Notes: generated by a model from the sequence alone, not told the origin. A stretch of 64,000 bases of DNA from DASYPQ01 sp046155895 (GCA_046155895.1 JBJXFB010000167.1:1-64000); one strand, 5' to 3'; shown: positions 54,285-62,827, counted from the stretch's first letter. A program made the numbers and translations.

Positions 54285-54893
54285 TCACCTCCGCGAGACG
54301 AACGGGCTCTCCCGCAGACAGAAGCGCAACGGGAGGTCCATCCCTTTCCTGATCCCGACGCGCACGTCGCGGACGACTCGGGCTCGCGCAGGACGAAGGA
54401 GCCGCGACTCCCGGAGCCCGACTGGCCCGCGCGCGAAATCGAGGCCGTCGTGCGCCCCCTCGATGCCCAGGGCCTGGACCAGCTTCCCCGGGCCGCTGCA
54501 CAGATCTCGGTCGTCGACATCCCCGCGGCGCGAGCGCATGAGCTCGAGACCTTCGATCGGCTCGAGGGCGCGCAGGAGCACGGCCTCACCGATGCCCGCC
54601 TCCGCCGTCACGACATTGAGGCAGCGATGGATTCCGTAGATCAGGTAGACGTACGCGCGACCGGGAGGCCCGAACATGGACGCGTTCCTGGCTGTCGGCC
54701 CGCGGAACGAGTGCGAAGCGGGATCGTCCCGCAGGTAGGCCTCGGTCTCGACGATGATGCCGGCCGTCCTCCCCTCGGGGGAATCGTGGACGAGGACCTG
54801 GCCGAGCAGGTCCCGCGCGACGACCGGAGTCGGCCGCAGGAAGAAGGACCGCAGGATCCGGCGGCCGATGATCGACGAGCTAGCGCGCGCCAC
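54285..54893 (-). CDS. 3-methyladenine DNA glycosylase (AAG/MPG family)
   Basis: The protein is 202 aa from GTG 54893, which overlaps the methyltransferase 3' end by 14 bp. Family motifs: RSFFLRPTPVVARDLLGQVLVH, GIIVETEAYLRDDPASHSFRGPTARNASMFGPPGRAYVYLIYGIHRCLNVV (catalytic Glu and the intercalating Tyr region) and LCSGPGKLVQALGI. It removes alkylated purines and hypoxanthine from DNA in base-excision repair. It is the last gene of a long minus-strand run. Confidence 0.94.
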   Translation of the reverse strand: MARASSSIIGRRILRSFFLRPTPVVARDLLGQVLVHDSPEGRTAGIIVETEAYLRDDPASHSFRGPTARNASMFGPPGRAYVYLIYGIHRCLNVVTAEAGIGEAVLLRALEPIEGLELMRSRRGDVDDRDLCSGPGKLVQALGIEGAHDGLDFARGPVGLRESRLLRPARARVVRDVRVGIRKGMDLPLRFCLRESPFVSRR

Positions 54894-55599
54894 GCTTCTC
54901 CGCGCCGGCCGGGCGGTCCTTCTTGAAGATCAGGAGGTGGTTGAAGCCGCGCAGGAAGAAGTTCTCCTCCGCGGCCGCGCGGTGGAAGTTCGGGCGTTCG
55001 AGCTTGCGGTTCCCGCGCACGACCGCGATGTGATCGACGGGACGGAAGCGCTGGGCGAGCATCGAGTAGAAGACGGCCCCGATCCCGACGAAGCCGCGCT
55101 TCTTCCGGAAGCTGTCCCCGCAGAACACCGCCAGGTAGCGGCGATCGCGCAGGATGCGGCCCGCTTCCGCGAAGGCCGCCCCCATCGCCTCGAAGTACTC
55201 CGACTCGAAGGCGTCGAGCTCGCCGATGCAGTCTTCACCGCCCGAGTACTCGACGTGGGTCGAGTACGGCGGGTCCATGAACACGAAATCGGCCTTCGCG
55301 TCCTCGAGGGGAAGCTTGCGCGCGTCCGCGCGGAAGATGTCCGGACGAGGGGGCGCGACGTCGTAGCCGAGCGCGCGGCGCGACAGGCTGCGCGCGACGT
55401 CGATCGTCGTCCCGCCGCCGCAGAAAGGATCGACGACCAGGTCGCCTTCGCGCGTGTAGCGCTCGAGCAGGTTCCAGATCACCCAGGCGGGCGTCGATCC
55501 GGCGTAGGCCGGCGTGCCCATGGGAACGTCCCCGTACTGCGCCGAGGGGTAGTACCAGAGCGTGGTCGTCTGGAGCTTGAGCGGAGGCTTTGCACCCAT
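54880..55599 (-). CDS. Stand-alone DNA adenine/cytosine-N4 methyltransferase-like protein
   Basis: The protein is 239 aa. The SAM-binding DPFCGGGTT (57-65) precedes the catalytic DPPY (109-112). The N-terminal LWYYPSAQYGDVPMGTPAYAGSTPAWVIWNLLERY is a common lead-in of such orphan enzymes. The I-before-IV order fits alpha or gamma amino-methyltransferases. The C-terminal part (NHLLIFKKDRP) is short, leaving little room for a target-recognition domain, so a DNA, RNA or protein target remains open. No restriction endonuclease is next to it. It overlaps the glycosylase start by 14 bp. Confidence 0.8.
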   Translation of the reverse strand: MGAKPPLKLQTTTLWYYPSAQYGDVPMGTPAYAGSTPAWVIWNLLERYTREGDLVVDPFCGGGTTIDVARSLSRRALGYDVAPPRPDIFRADARKLPLEDAKADFVFMDPPYSTHVEYSGGEDCIGELDAFESEYFEAMGAAFAEAGRILRDRRYLAVFCGDSFRKKRGFVGIGAVFYSMLAQRFRPVDHIAVVRGNRKLERPNFHRAAAEENFFLRGFNHLLIFKKDRPAGAEKRGAR

Positions 55600-55609
55600 T
55601 CAGGGCGCG

Positions 55610-55966
55610 CTAGCTGCCGGTCGGGCTGGAGTCCGGGATCCACAGACCCGGGGCCGCGTCCGCGCTCGGCTCGCCCTCGATCGACCTGTCGCACGCCGAG
55701 CCGCCCTCCGGGGACGCCAGCGCGCTGTCGGCAGGCAGGCAGGCGGCCTCCGAGCCCGAATCCTCGAGCTCGAACTCCATCGGCGTCCCCTCCGGCAACG
55801 TGTCGGCGGCATGGACGCGCCGGACGATCCTGCCGCTCTCCAGGTACTCGTGGACGCTGATCGCGATCCCGGCGACGAGCATGGTCACGAGGACCGCCAG
55901 GCTCCGGATGGAGAGGAATCGCGGGAGAGGATCGAGGGCGGATCGCAAGACGTGTTTCCTACACAC
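55610..55966 (-). CDS. Small single-pass membrane protein, hypothetical
   Basis: The protein is 118 aa from GTG 55966, or TTG 55948 which has AGGA upstream. One transmembrane helix (SLAVLVTMLVAGIAISVHEYL) is followed by an acidic, Ser/Ala/Pro-rich tail with two Cys residues. I know of no homologous family. It lies 10 bp before the methyltransferase start. Confidence 0.55.
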   Translation of the reverse strand: MCRKHVLRSALDPLPRFLSIRSLAVLVTMLVAGIAISVHEYLESGRIVRRVHAADTLPEGTPMEFELEDSGSEAACLPADSALASPEGGSACDRSIEGEPSADAAPGLWIPDSSPTGS

Positions 55967-56013
55967 TTAGAACGTGTTGGATACACCCATATTCCACCCG
56001 ATTCCCCCAGGGA

Positions 56014-57312
56014 TCAAGCCTCGGAGGGTCGCCGCACCCCCCCTCCGGCCCGAAAACGGGTCGAGGGGGCCTCCGGAGGGGTCTGGAGGGGCTTCTCCAG
56101 GTGCCGGTGGGCGTAGTCGAGGAGCGCCTGGAACTGCGTCCGGAAATCGTGCCCCCCCCCGGCGATCGGCGCCTTGAAGAAGCTGGCGGTGTGGGACATC
56201 TCCCCCGTCTCCCCCTGCTGAAGGGCGAAATCGGCCAGGCGCGCGAGGTCGAGGACGAGCGGCGCCGCGAGGGCGGAGTCGCTGCCCGACCACGTGAACT
56301 GGAGGGTCATCCGCGCTCCGAGGAAACCCTCGAAGTGGACGAAGTCCCAGGCCGTCTTCCAGTCCTCGAGCGACGGCACGAAATCGATCCCCACGTGGGT
56401 GTGGAGTTCCTCGCTTCCGAGGATCGAGCGCAGCGCCTCGTCCTTGTTCTTCAGCTTCGCCGCGCGATGCGCGCCGTCCGCGAGCACCTCGCCGTCGCGG
56501 TTGCCCAACATGTTGTAGCCCTGCCAGGCGAGGACGCGCAGGTTGCGTGCGCTGAACATGGGCGCGAGGACGGTCTTCATGAGCGTCTCGCCGGTCTTTC
56601 CGTCGCTTCCGCAGTGCGGCACTCCCTGCTTCAGCGCGAGCTCGCGCAACGCGGGGATCGTCGATCCCAGGCTCGGAGTGAAATTGACGTAGGCGCAGCC
56701 CTGCGACAGCGCCGCGTAGGCGTAGAGGACCGAAGCCGGCTGCGAACGACCCTCGTCGAGCGCGCTCTCGAGCCGCGGGAGCTTGGCCCACTCGCCCTGC
56801 TCGGGCCGCGCCGCCTCGGTGCTCGCGAGATGGACGACGACGACGGCATCGAGCTCCTCCCTCGCACGGAATTCGGCCAGATCCGCCGTAATCCGCGCGA
56901 TCTGCTCGCGGGGTGGGGCCTGGCTCAAGGCGACGGCCGCCGGGTCCACTCCGGGGAGCCCGCGGTCGTGGACGTCGACGGTCCCGCACCGGATCCGCGC
57001 GGAGATCGCGTCCACCTCCCCGCGGGCGGCCTCGAGGAGGGACTCGGTGAGAATCCGCTGCTTCACGAGCTCGGCCGCGGAGACCCAGAGATCCCGCGCA
57101 CAGACGTCGTGGCCGCCCAGGACGAGATTCCTCAGGGACGCCAACGGGAGGCGCGCGAGCGGGTCACGCTCCGTGCAGAGTCCGACCGGCTCCAGGATCC
57201 CCGCGCGCAGGCCGGCGAGCCCGAAGGCGACGCAGGTCGAGATCGATCCGCGGGCCCCGACGAGCCAGAGGCCGACCCTGCGCGGGCTCGAGTTCCGCCC
57301 GTCCGCGCTCAT
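56014..57312 (-). CDS. ino1: Inositol-3-phosphate synthase
   Basis: The protein is 432 aa. ATG 57312 overlaps the upstream stop (ATGA). A Rossmann motif VGLWLVGARGSISTCVAFGLAGL starts the chain. The family core reads YVNFTPSLGSTIPALRELALKQGVPHCGSDGKTGETLMKTVLAPMF, followed by VLAWQGYNMLGNRDG and FTWSGSDSALAAPLVLDL. It converts glucose-6-phosphate to myo-inositol-3-phosphate with bound NAD and is cytosolic. The bacterial/archaeal short form is typical here. It is the sixth gene in the minus-strand run starting with the asparaginase. Confidence 0.92.
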   Translation of the reverse strand: MSADGRNSSPRRVGLWLVGARGSISTCVAFGLAGLRAGILEPVGLCTERDPLARLPLASLRNLVLGGHDVCARDLWVSAAELVKQRILTESLLEAARGEVDAISARIRCGTVDVHDRGLPGVDPAAVALSQAPPREQIARITADLAEFRAREELDAVVVVHLASTEAARPEQGEWAKLPRLESALDEGRSQPASVLYAYAALSQGCAYVNFTPSLGSTIPALRELALKQGVPHCGSDGKTGETLMKTVLAPMFSARNLRVLAWQGYNMLGNRDGEVLADGAHRAAKLKNKDEALRSILGSEELHTHVGIDFVPSLEDWKTAWDFVHFEGFLGARMTLQFTWSGSDSALAAPLVLDLARLADFALQQGETGEMSHTASFFKAPIAGGGHDFRTQFQALLDYAHRHLEKPLQTPPEAPSTRFRAGGGVRRPSEA

Positions 57313-58295
57313 CGGGATCGGCCGGCCGCGGCTGCGCGCCGGGCCTCGATCCAACGCTCGACGACGCCGTCGTAACGCTCCGGCCACCAGCGCGGGGATC
57401 CGACGCCGCCCTCGGCACCGGAGGCCGGCGCGGCGGACGCATCCGGCCGCGGGCTCGGATTCGAGGCAGATGTATCTCGCATGGAACCGTCCGACGGCCG
57501 GTCGATGTGGGGAGCCGGATTCCCCATTGTGCCGTTCCCCTCGCTGGACGCCACTCCCGCGCCGGACGCGGGACCGCGGACGGCCTCGATCCGTCGCGCC
57601 AGGTCCGCGAGTTCGGCCTCGAGGGCCTCCAGGGATTCGTTCACGAACTCCCGGCCCCCCGGATCGACGCGCTCGGCGCGCTTGGCGAGTGCGCCGAGGG
57701 CCTCGGTGTCCTGGCTGGCAAGCCCTGGAACCGAGGCGAGTTCACGGATCCGATCCTGCAGACCGGCCGAGCGAGCGGAGAAGGTCGAACCGCTCGAGAC
57801 GGTCCCCGAAGGACCCGGGGGCTGCCGCCTCTCCTCCGTGACGGCCGCGAGTAGCGCGAGCGCGAAAAACGGCGCCGCGAGGACCGCCGCCGAGGAGCGG
57901 GCTTCGTGGCTGAAGAACCGGCGGAGCGAAACGGCCGGGGCGATGCTTTGCACGAGCGCTGCGGCGACCGGCGAACGGTCTCCGATCGATTCGATCTCGA
58001 ACGCCGTCGTGACGGCGCCTCCAGCCCTGGAATGCCGGTCGATCGACCGGGCTACGGAAGCGGCATCGCGGCTGCGCTCCATCCACCACGAAAGCGCGCC
58101 CAGGATCCCGACGAGGGCGAGGAGCGCCTTCGTCTGGGGATCGCCCGGATCCACGCGCACGCTCGCCGCCGCGGCCAACGCCGTGATCCCGGCCGAGAGA
58201 CCGACCATCGAGCTCTCGATCGCGACCAGGAAGAGCCGTCCTCGATGTGCCGCGCGGACCTTCGAGCTAACGGTGGTCGCTGCCATCGGGCTCAT
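57309..58295 (-). CDS. Membrane protein of unknown function
   Basis: The protein is 328 aa. Two N-terminal helices (LVAIESSMVGLSAGITALAAAASV; LLALVGILGALSWWM) and another at SSAAVLAAPFFALALLAAV leave a cytoplasmic or periplasmic Arg/Ser region and a Pro/Ser-rich C-terminus. The N-terminal third resembles DUF4175-type proteins only loosely. Its 3' end overlaps inositol-phosphate synthase by 4 bp and its 5' end overlaps the YdjY gene by 29 bp, so they are co-expressed. Confidence 0.7.
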   Translation of the reverse strand: MSPMAATTVSSKVRAAHRGRLFLVAIESSMVGLSAGITALAAAASVRVDPGDPQTKALLALVGILGALSWWMERSRDAASVARSIDRHSRAGGAVTTAFEIESIGDRSPVAAALVQSIAPAVSLRRFFSHEARSSAAVLAAPFFALALLAAVTEERRQPPGPSGTVSSGSTFSARSAGLQDRIRELASVPGLASQDTEALGALAKRAERVDPGGREFVNESLEALEAELADLARRIEAVRGPASGAGVASSEGNGTMGNPAPHIDRPSDGSMRDTSASNPSPRPDASAAPASGAEGGVGSPRWWPERYDGVVERWIEARRAAAAGRSR

Positions 58296-59085
58296 CGGCC
58301 TCGGGAACGATCGGGAGTCGGGACTCGATCTCCGCGGGGAGCGAGGTCAGCGGCCCGCGAGAGAAGAAGAGCTCCACGGGGCTTCCCCGACCCGGCAGGA
58401 GCCAGCCGTTCGCGAGCCAGATGTTCTGCTTCAGACACTCCGGCCGCGCCCCGGTCAGGAGCGTGTTGCCCTGCTCGAAGAAGGTGATGTTCACGAGATT
58501 GCCTTCGACATCCGCCGCGAAGACTTCCTTCTCCTCGCCTCCGCGGAAGCGAACCATCCGGGAGCCGAGGAACACCCAACGGTGCCGCAGCAGGCTCCGG
58601 CCCGTCTCGAGGTTCCGCAGGAGATCGTCGACCCGGAAGAAGAACGCCTCGCCCCCCTCGCGCCAGGCGACGTAGAGGAGGAAGCCGTCGCCCGAGGGGG
58701 ATTCGACCGTGTACGGGAGGACCCCGTTGCGGAGATCCCCGGGCGTCGGCGGAGGGTCCTTGCGCTTCCACTGGGCATTCTGGCCCTCGGCGACTCCGAG
58801 CGCGAGCAGCGCTGCATTGAGGCGGCTCGGCACGATCTCGGTGAGGAAGAGGCTCTCGTGCTGCGCTCCCTGGGGGTTGACGAGCAGGTACTCGAGGAGA
58901 TCGTCGCGGACGCCGACCGTGACCGGGATGGAGCACAATCCGCGCTCGACGTCGAGGTGGATGCCGTGCTCGAGGAAGGCCTTCTGGAGATCCGGCGCGC
59001 CCCGCTCGACCTCCTGCGCGGATCCGGCATCCCCGGTTCCCTGCATCAGCAGGGCCGCCATCGCGAGGACGCAGAACGTTCTCAT
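58267..59085 (-). CDS. YdjY-domain secreted protein
   Basis: The protein is 272 aa. ATG 59085 has GAGGGGAG just upstream and starts a signal peptide (MRTFCVLAMAALLMQGTGDAGS). The YdjY region is clear: VTVGVRDDLLEYLLVNPQGAQHESLFLTEIVPSRLNAALLALGVAEG, as found repeatedly in planctomycetes. A further beta-rich half (WVFLGSRMVRF; NITFFEQGNTLLTG) resembles a second YdjY-type part. The function is unknown. It is 37 bp behind thyX. Confidence 0.8.
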   Translation of the reverse strand: MRTFCVLAMAALLMQGTGDAGSAQEVERGAPDLQKAFLEHGIHLDVERGLCSIPVTVGVRDDLLEYLLVNPQGAQHESLFLTEIVPSRLNAALLALGVAEGQNAQWKRKDPPPTPGDLRNGVLPYTVESPSGDGFLLYVAWREGGEAFFFRVDDLLRNLETGRSLLRHRWVFLGSRMVRFRGGEEKEVFAADVEGNLVNITFFEQGNTLLTGARPECLKQNIWLANGWLLPGRGSPVELFFSRGPLTSLPAEIESRLPIVPEADEPDGSDHR

Positions 59086-59122
59086 GCTCCCCTCGTGGTC
59101 CATCCAGGTCCGCGAGTGAACT

Positions 59123-59923
59123 CTAGATCCCGCCCGCGAGAAGCGCCTCGCGACGCACGCCGATGCGGTCGAGATCCTCGCGCACGAGCTCGTACACGCT
59201 CTCGGCGTAGGCGCGGATCTCGTGCTGCGCGTCCGGCTTCAAGCGCTGCTCCAGGAAGTGCAGCACGCCCTGGAGCGACACGGTCCAGTAGGCCTGGCTG
59301 TAGACGTTCTGCGGCAGCAGGAGACGCGCGAGCTCCTTCGCGATGCCGCGCGCGAGGCGCTCCTCGTAGAGCTGGTAGGCGCGGCGGCATTCCTCGATCA
59401 TGAGCTCGCGCTCGCGCTCGTGATCGAAGGCGGGATCGAGCGCCACCGAACTCTGCTTGTTCCCGTGCGGCGGGTTCCCGCGCATCACCTTCGGCACGTA
59501 GAACTCGGGCGTCCACTGCACGTAGCGCCCGGACACCTCGTTCCAGCTGCAGCCCTTGTCCGTGTCGAACAGGACGTCGAACACCTCGAGGCGCACCGAC
59601 TCCCCGTCGACCTCGTAGGTCCTCCAGCCGCTCCCGACCTGGTACTTGAACGCCTGGCGGAAGACGAACAGCGGTGCCTTCCAGTGGAAGGTGTAGTACG
59701 AATGGCGGTAGGGCGATGTGTGGCCGTGCTCCCACAGGAAGCTGCAGAGCTTCCGGTCCTTGTCGTCGAACTCGCCTTTCTGCTTCTCGTAGGAGATGCG
59801 CGCCGCGTTCACCACCTTGAGGGCGTGGTCGGCTTGCATGCGGTCGACGAGCGCGACGAATCCGATCCCGTCCTCGAGCGTTTCGTGAGCGCCCTGCGGC
59901 AGCCCGAGCTGCGTCGTCGTCAT
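59123..59923 (-). CDS. thyX: Flavin-dependent thymidylate synthase with insertion in the signature motif
   Basis: The protein is 266 aa. ThyX features: VNAARISY, FLWEHGHTSPYRHSYYTFHWKAPLFVFRQ and a C-terminal VYSQAYWTVSLQGVLHFLEQRLKPDAQHEIRAYA (dUMP/FAD site). The signature usually reads RHR-x3-NE-x-SxRY. Here FKYQ (92-95) stands at the RHR position, and WNEVSGRY (127-134) follows after about 28 additional residues. It methylates dUMP with methylene-tetrahydrofolate and NADPH, replacing ThyA. It starts 5 bp after the NAD(P)HX dehydratase stop. Confidence 0.9.
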   Translation of the reverse strand: MTTTQLGLPQGAHETLEDGIGFVALVDRMQADHALKVVNAARISYEKQKGEFDDKDRKLCSFLWEHGHTSPYRHSYYTFHWKAPLFVFRQAFKYQVGSGWRTYEVDGESVRLEVFDVLFDTDKGCSWNEVSGRYVQWTPEFYVPKVMRGNPPHGNKQSSVALDPAFDHERERELMIEECRRAYQLYEERLARGIAKELARLLLPQNVYSQAYWTVSLQGVLHFLEQRLKPDAQHEIRAYAESVYELVREDLDRIGVRREALLAGGI

Positions 59924-59928
59924 GCGGG

Positions 59929-60780
59929 TCAGTGTAGCCTCGCCTGCGCCGAGGGCAGAAAGGCAATGAGATCGGAAGCGACGAGACCGCGTCGTCCGAC
60001 CTCGGCGGCCGCGAGATCGCCTGCGAGACCGTGGACGTGTACCGCACTCGCTGCGGCGTCGAATGGAGTCCAGCTCGCGACATCGCCATGGGCACAGGGG
60101 GCCAGGTAGGCACCCAGGATCCCCGCCAGGACGTCTCCAGCGCCGGCGGTCGCCATCCCCGGGTTGCCTGTCTCATTGACGTACACGCGCTCACCCTCCG
60201 CGACTACCGTCCGATGGCCTTTCAGGCAGCAGATCGCGCGAGCCCGGCGGCTCAGCTCCTTCGCAGCGGACGCCCGCTCGGCGTCGTCGCTCGAGATCTT
60301 CCGGCCGAGGAGCCGTTCCGCTTCCCCGGGATGCGGCGTGATGACCATGGCCCCGCGGCGCGGCGCGAGCACTTCGATCTCGCCGGCGATCACGTTGAGG
60401 GCATCGGCGTCGACCACCCAGGCCCCGTCGAAGCCGTCGGCGAGTAGGCTCCGGACGAGGTCGTGGGTCCGTCGCGAGGCCCCTAGTCCCGGACCGACGA
60501 TGCGGACGTCGTCAGAACGTCCCGCGAGCCGCTCGGCTGCGTCGCTGTGGCCGCCGGACAGATCGACGAGGACGGCCTCCGGCGCGGCGACAGGCACGAT
60601 CGTCCGCAGATTCGCGTCGAGGCACGCAACCGCGACGAGGCCGGCTCCTGCGCGCTGCGCGCTCCGCGCGGCGAGAACCGCGGCTCCCGGCATGTCTGCG
60701 CTGCCGCATAGGAGCAGGAGCCGGCCCGCATCTCCCTTGTGGGCGTCGAGCGCGAGGGCGGGAGGCGGACGCGGGATCAG
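59929..60780 (-). CDS. nnrD: ADP/ATP-dependent NAD(P)H-hydrate dehydratase, stand-alone
   Basis: The protein is about 283 aa. Family motifs: DAHKGDAGRLLLLCGSADMPGAAVLAARSAQRAGAGLV, VDADALNVIAG, ITPHPGEAERLLG, LKGHRTVVA and GNPGMATAGAGDVLAGILGAYLA. It repairs hydrated NAD(P)H; the partner epimerase domain (NnrE) is not fused. No ATG, GTG or TTG is available between an upstream run of frame and the conserved N-terminus. CTG 60780 sits in a CTGA overlap with the asparaginase stop, matching the coupling style elsewhere in this window, and is the best start. Confidence 0.88.
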   Translation of the reverse strand: MIPRPPPALALDAHKGDAGRLLLLCGSADMPGAAVLAARSAQRAGAGLVAVACLDANLRTIVPVAAPEAVLVDLSGGHSDAAERLAGRSDDVRIVGPGLGASRRTHDLVRSLLADGFDGAWVVDADALNVIAGEIEVLAPRRGAMVITPHPGEAERLLGRKISSDDAERASAAKELSRRARAICCLKGHRTVVAEGERVYVNETGNPGMATAGAGDVLAGILGAYLAPCAHGDVASWTPFDAAASAVHVHGLAGDLAAAEVGRRGLVASDLIAFLPSAQARLH

Positions 60781-61802
60781 ACGAGGACCTCCGTACTCCC
60801 GGTCGCGAGGCCGGCCCAGTTCCGGATCGTCTCCTGCCGCCAGGGGGCGAGCGCTCCGACCTCGGAGCTCGAGAGGAACCCGAACCTCGAGAGGAGCGCG
60901 ACGACGAGGGGCTGGAGGCCGCGATTCGAGCCGTCGTCGATCTTGATCGCGAGCCCGCGATCCGCGCCGCAGATGCCGATCCCGTAGACGGCGTCTCCTC
61001 CGATCTTCGGAAAGATTCTTCCACGCGTGACCCGTGCGATCTCCGTGCAGATCCGCTTGTGAGCGCCCGCGATCATCTCCGGGTGCGCGGCCACGGAAGC
61101 GATCATGCGTTCGCAGGCCTCGCGCCGGGGACGCTCGAGCCCCCCCGGGCTCGTGAGGCGCGCGAAGGCGGTGGCCAGCCCGGTCAGCGGCATCCGAAAC
61201 GTCGGGGCGCTGCAGCCGTCGACGGCCGTGGTGAGATCGGCCTCCTCCACACCGCTCATCGCCAACACAGCCTCCCGCACGAGGGTCTGCCCGGCGCTGC
61301 TCGGGTCGAGATACCGCTCCTTGGGAACGCCGAGGTGGAGCGCGAGGGCGAGGAAGCCCGCGTGCTTCCCGGAGCAGTTGTTGTGGATCGCCGAGGGCTT
61401 TCCGGCTCCAGCCCGCAGGCGCGCGCTGGATTCGGGATCCCGGGGGGCCTCCGCGCCGCACTGCAGATCCGATTCGGCGAGACCGAGGCGGGCGAGCAGC
61501 CCGGCGACCGCGTCCGTCTGGCGTGCCTCGGCATTGTGCGACGACAGAGCGAGCGCGATCTCGACGTCGCTGAAGCCGAAGCGTTCGGCGGCGCCGGTCT
61601 CGAGGAGCGGAAGGGCCTGCAGGCTCTTCACGGAGCTGCGGACGAACACGGGCCGGGAGAATTCGCCCATGCCCTCCAGCACCTTGCCGCTCGAGTCGGT
61701 GAGCACCCACGCTCCGCGGTGCTGCGATTCGACCGCATCGCCCCGGCGTATGCGGACCAGCACCGGATTCTCGGGGTAGTCGGGAGTGGCGTGATGGACC
61801 AT
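60777..61802 (-). CDS. Asparaginase (Rhizobium etli AnsA/ReAV family)
   Basis: The protein is 341 aa. It matches the class of asparaginases unrelated to AnsB: VRSSVKSLQALPLL (the Ser57/Lys60-type pair; by eye Ser56 and Lys59), SSHNAEARQTDAV, IHNNCSGKHAGFLALALHLG, TAVDGCSAPTFRMPL and HPEMIAGAHKRICTEI. It hydrolyses L-asparagine to aspartate and ammonia. No signal peptide is evident. It heads a nine-gene minus-strand run ending at 54285, and is divergent from the zinc-ribbon membrane protein gene (50-bp spacer). Confidence 0.9.
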   Translation of the reverse strand: MVHHATPDYPENPVLVRIRRGDAVESQHRGAWVLTDSSGKVLEGMGEFSRPVFVRSSVKSLQALPLLETGAAERFGFSDVEIALALSSHNAEARQTDAVAGLLARLGLAESDLQCGAEAPRDPESSARLRAGAGKPSAIHNNCSGKHAGFLALALHLGVPKERYLDPSSAGQTLVREAVLAMSGVEEADLTTAVDGCSAPTFRMPLTGLATAFARLTSPGGLERPRREACERMIASVAAHPEMIAGAHKRICTEIARVTRGRIFPKIGGDAVYGIGICGADRGLAIKIDDGSNRGLQPLVVALLSRFGFLSSSEVGALAPWRQETIRNWAGLATGSTEVLV

Positions 61803-61852
61803 GGCTGGAGCCGACGCGAACCTGGGTCCATCCTAGCTACACTGGTGCCGTC

Positions 61853-62236
61853 GTGACGTCCACAGCCGAAAGAGACCGCAGGGCAGGTTGGTTCATCGGA
61901 CCGACGATGCTCCTCGCCACGACCTGCGCGATGCTGCTCGTCGTGCGCGGCGCCGACCGCGCGTTCGGTGCCGCCTTGGCACTGCTGATCGCGGTATCGA
62001 TCGCCTGGATCCTCGTCTGCGTGTTCTGGCCCGGCGCACCGGATCGGACGTGCTCCGAGTGCGGTCGTGATGGATTGAAGCGGCTCGACCCGGCGTCGAC
62101 GCGCGGAGTCCTGTGCTCGGCTTGCGGGGCTTCCGACGCGGAACGAAGCTCGTTCCTGTTCGCCGAGGAGGAGAACGGACCGCTCGAGCCCCTGGTCGTG
62201 CGCGAGCGTGAACGCGAGAGGATGCTCCGGCGATGA
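61853..62236 (+). CDS. Two-helix membrane protein with zinc ribbon
   Basis: The protein is 127 aa from GTG 61853. Two helices (WFIGPTMLLATTCAMLLVV; AFGAALALLIAVSIAWILVCVFW) are followed by CSECG and CSACG (two CxxC pairs 19 residues apart), a likely cytoplasmic zinc ribbon, and a charged tail. The stop overlaps the DUF151 start (ATGA). I do not recognise a family. Confidence 0.7.
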   Translation: MTSTAERDRRAGWFIGPTMLLATTCAMLLVVRGADRAFGAALALLIAVSIAWILVCVFWPGAPDRTCSECGRDGLKRLDPASTRGVLCSACGASDAERSSFLFAEEENGPLEPLVVRERERERMLRR

Positions 62237-62754
62237 AGGGCCCGAAGGACGGCGCGAAGATGGTCGACATGGCCCTCGCGCGGATCGTCATCCGCGAGGG
62301 TTCGGACCAGCAGTACATCTTCCTGCAAGAGCAGGGCGGGGGCCGCGGCTTCCCGATCGTGATCGGGACGAGCGAAGCGTGCGAGATCCGCCGGGTCGTC
62401 GCGGGGGTGCCGACGCCTCGGCCCCTGACGCACCAGCTCGCGTTCGAGACGATCCGCGCCCTCGGCACCGAGATCGCGCACGTGGACATCGTCGACTTGC
62501 GGGACAACACGTTCTTCGCGCAGATCGTGCTGCACAGGAAGGACAGCGAGGTGACCGCCGTGGTCGATGCGCGCCCGAGCGACGCCGTGGCCCTGGCCCT
62601 GCGGGCCCAGTGTCCGATCCGCGTCGCGGAGTCCGTCCTCGACCTGGTGCGGACCGACCCGTCCGGGCCCGATCCACTCCGCCCCGATCCCGATTCGTCG
62701 TCCGGGCCCGAATCCGAAGGCAAACCCGAGAAGGAAGAGCCGGAGGGCGAGTGA
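62233..62754 (+). CDS. Bifunctional nuclease family protein (DUF151)
   Basis: The protein is 173 aa. The DUF151 core is clear: YIFLQEQGGGRGFPIVIGTSEACEIRR, RPLTHQLAFETI, VDIVDLRDNTFFAQIVL and VVDARPSDAVALALRAQCPIRVAESVL. Plant homologues have combined DNase/RNase activity; bacterial members are poorly characterised. An added low-complexity tail (SGPDPLRPDPDSSSGPESEG) follows the domain. It is coupled to the upstream membrane protein (ATGA). Confidence 0.9.
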   Translation: MKGPKDGAKMVDMALARIVIREGSDQQYIFLQEQGGGRGFPIVIGTSEACEIRRVVAGVPTPRPLTHQLAFETIRALGTEIAHVDIVDLRDNTFFAQIVLHRKDSEVTAVVDARPSDAVALALRAQCPIRVAESVLDLVRTDPSGPDPLRPDPDSSSGPESEGKPEKEEPEGE

Positions 62755-62827
62755 AAAAGGGCCCAGCAGCGCCAGCGGGAGGCGATTGGACCCGTCCACG
62801 CCCCGCTCGTAGGCTGCCCGATCGGAC

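Noticed and set aside
54880..55599. Restriction-modification system
   Set aside because: No endonuclease, specificity or helicase gene lies near the methyltransferase.
59929..61710. A 593-codon frame suggesting an NnrE-NnrD fusion
   Set aside because: The upstream 310 codons lie out of frame inside the asparaginase gene and show no YjeF-N motif.
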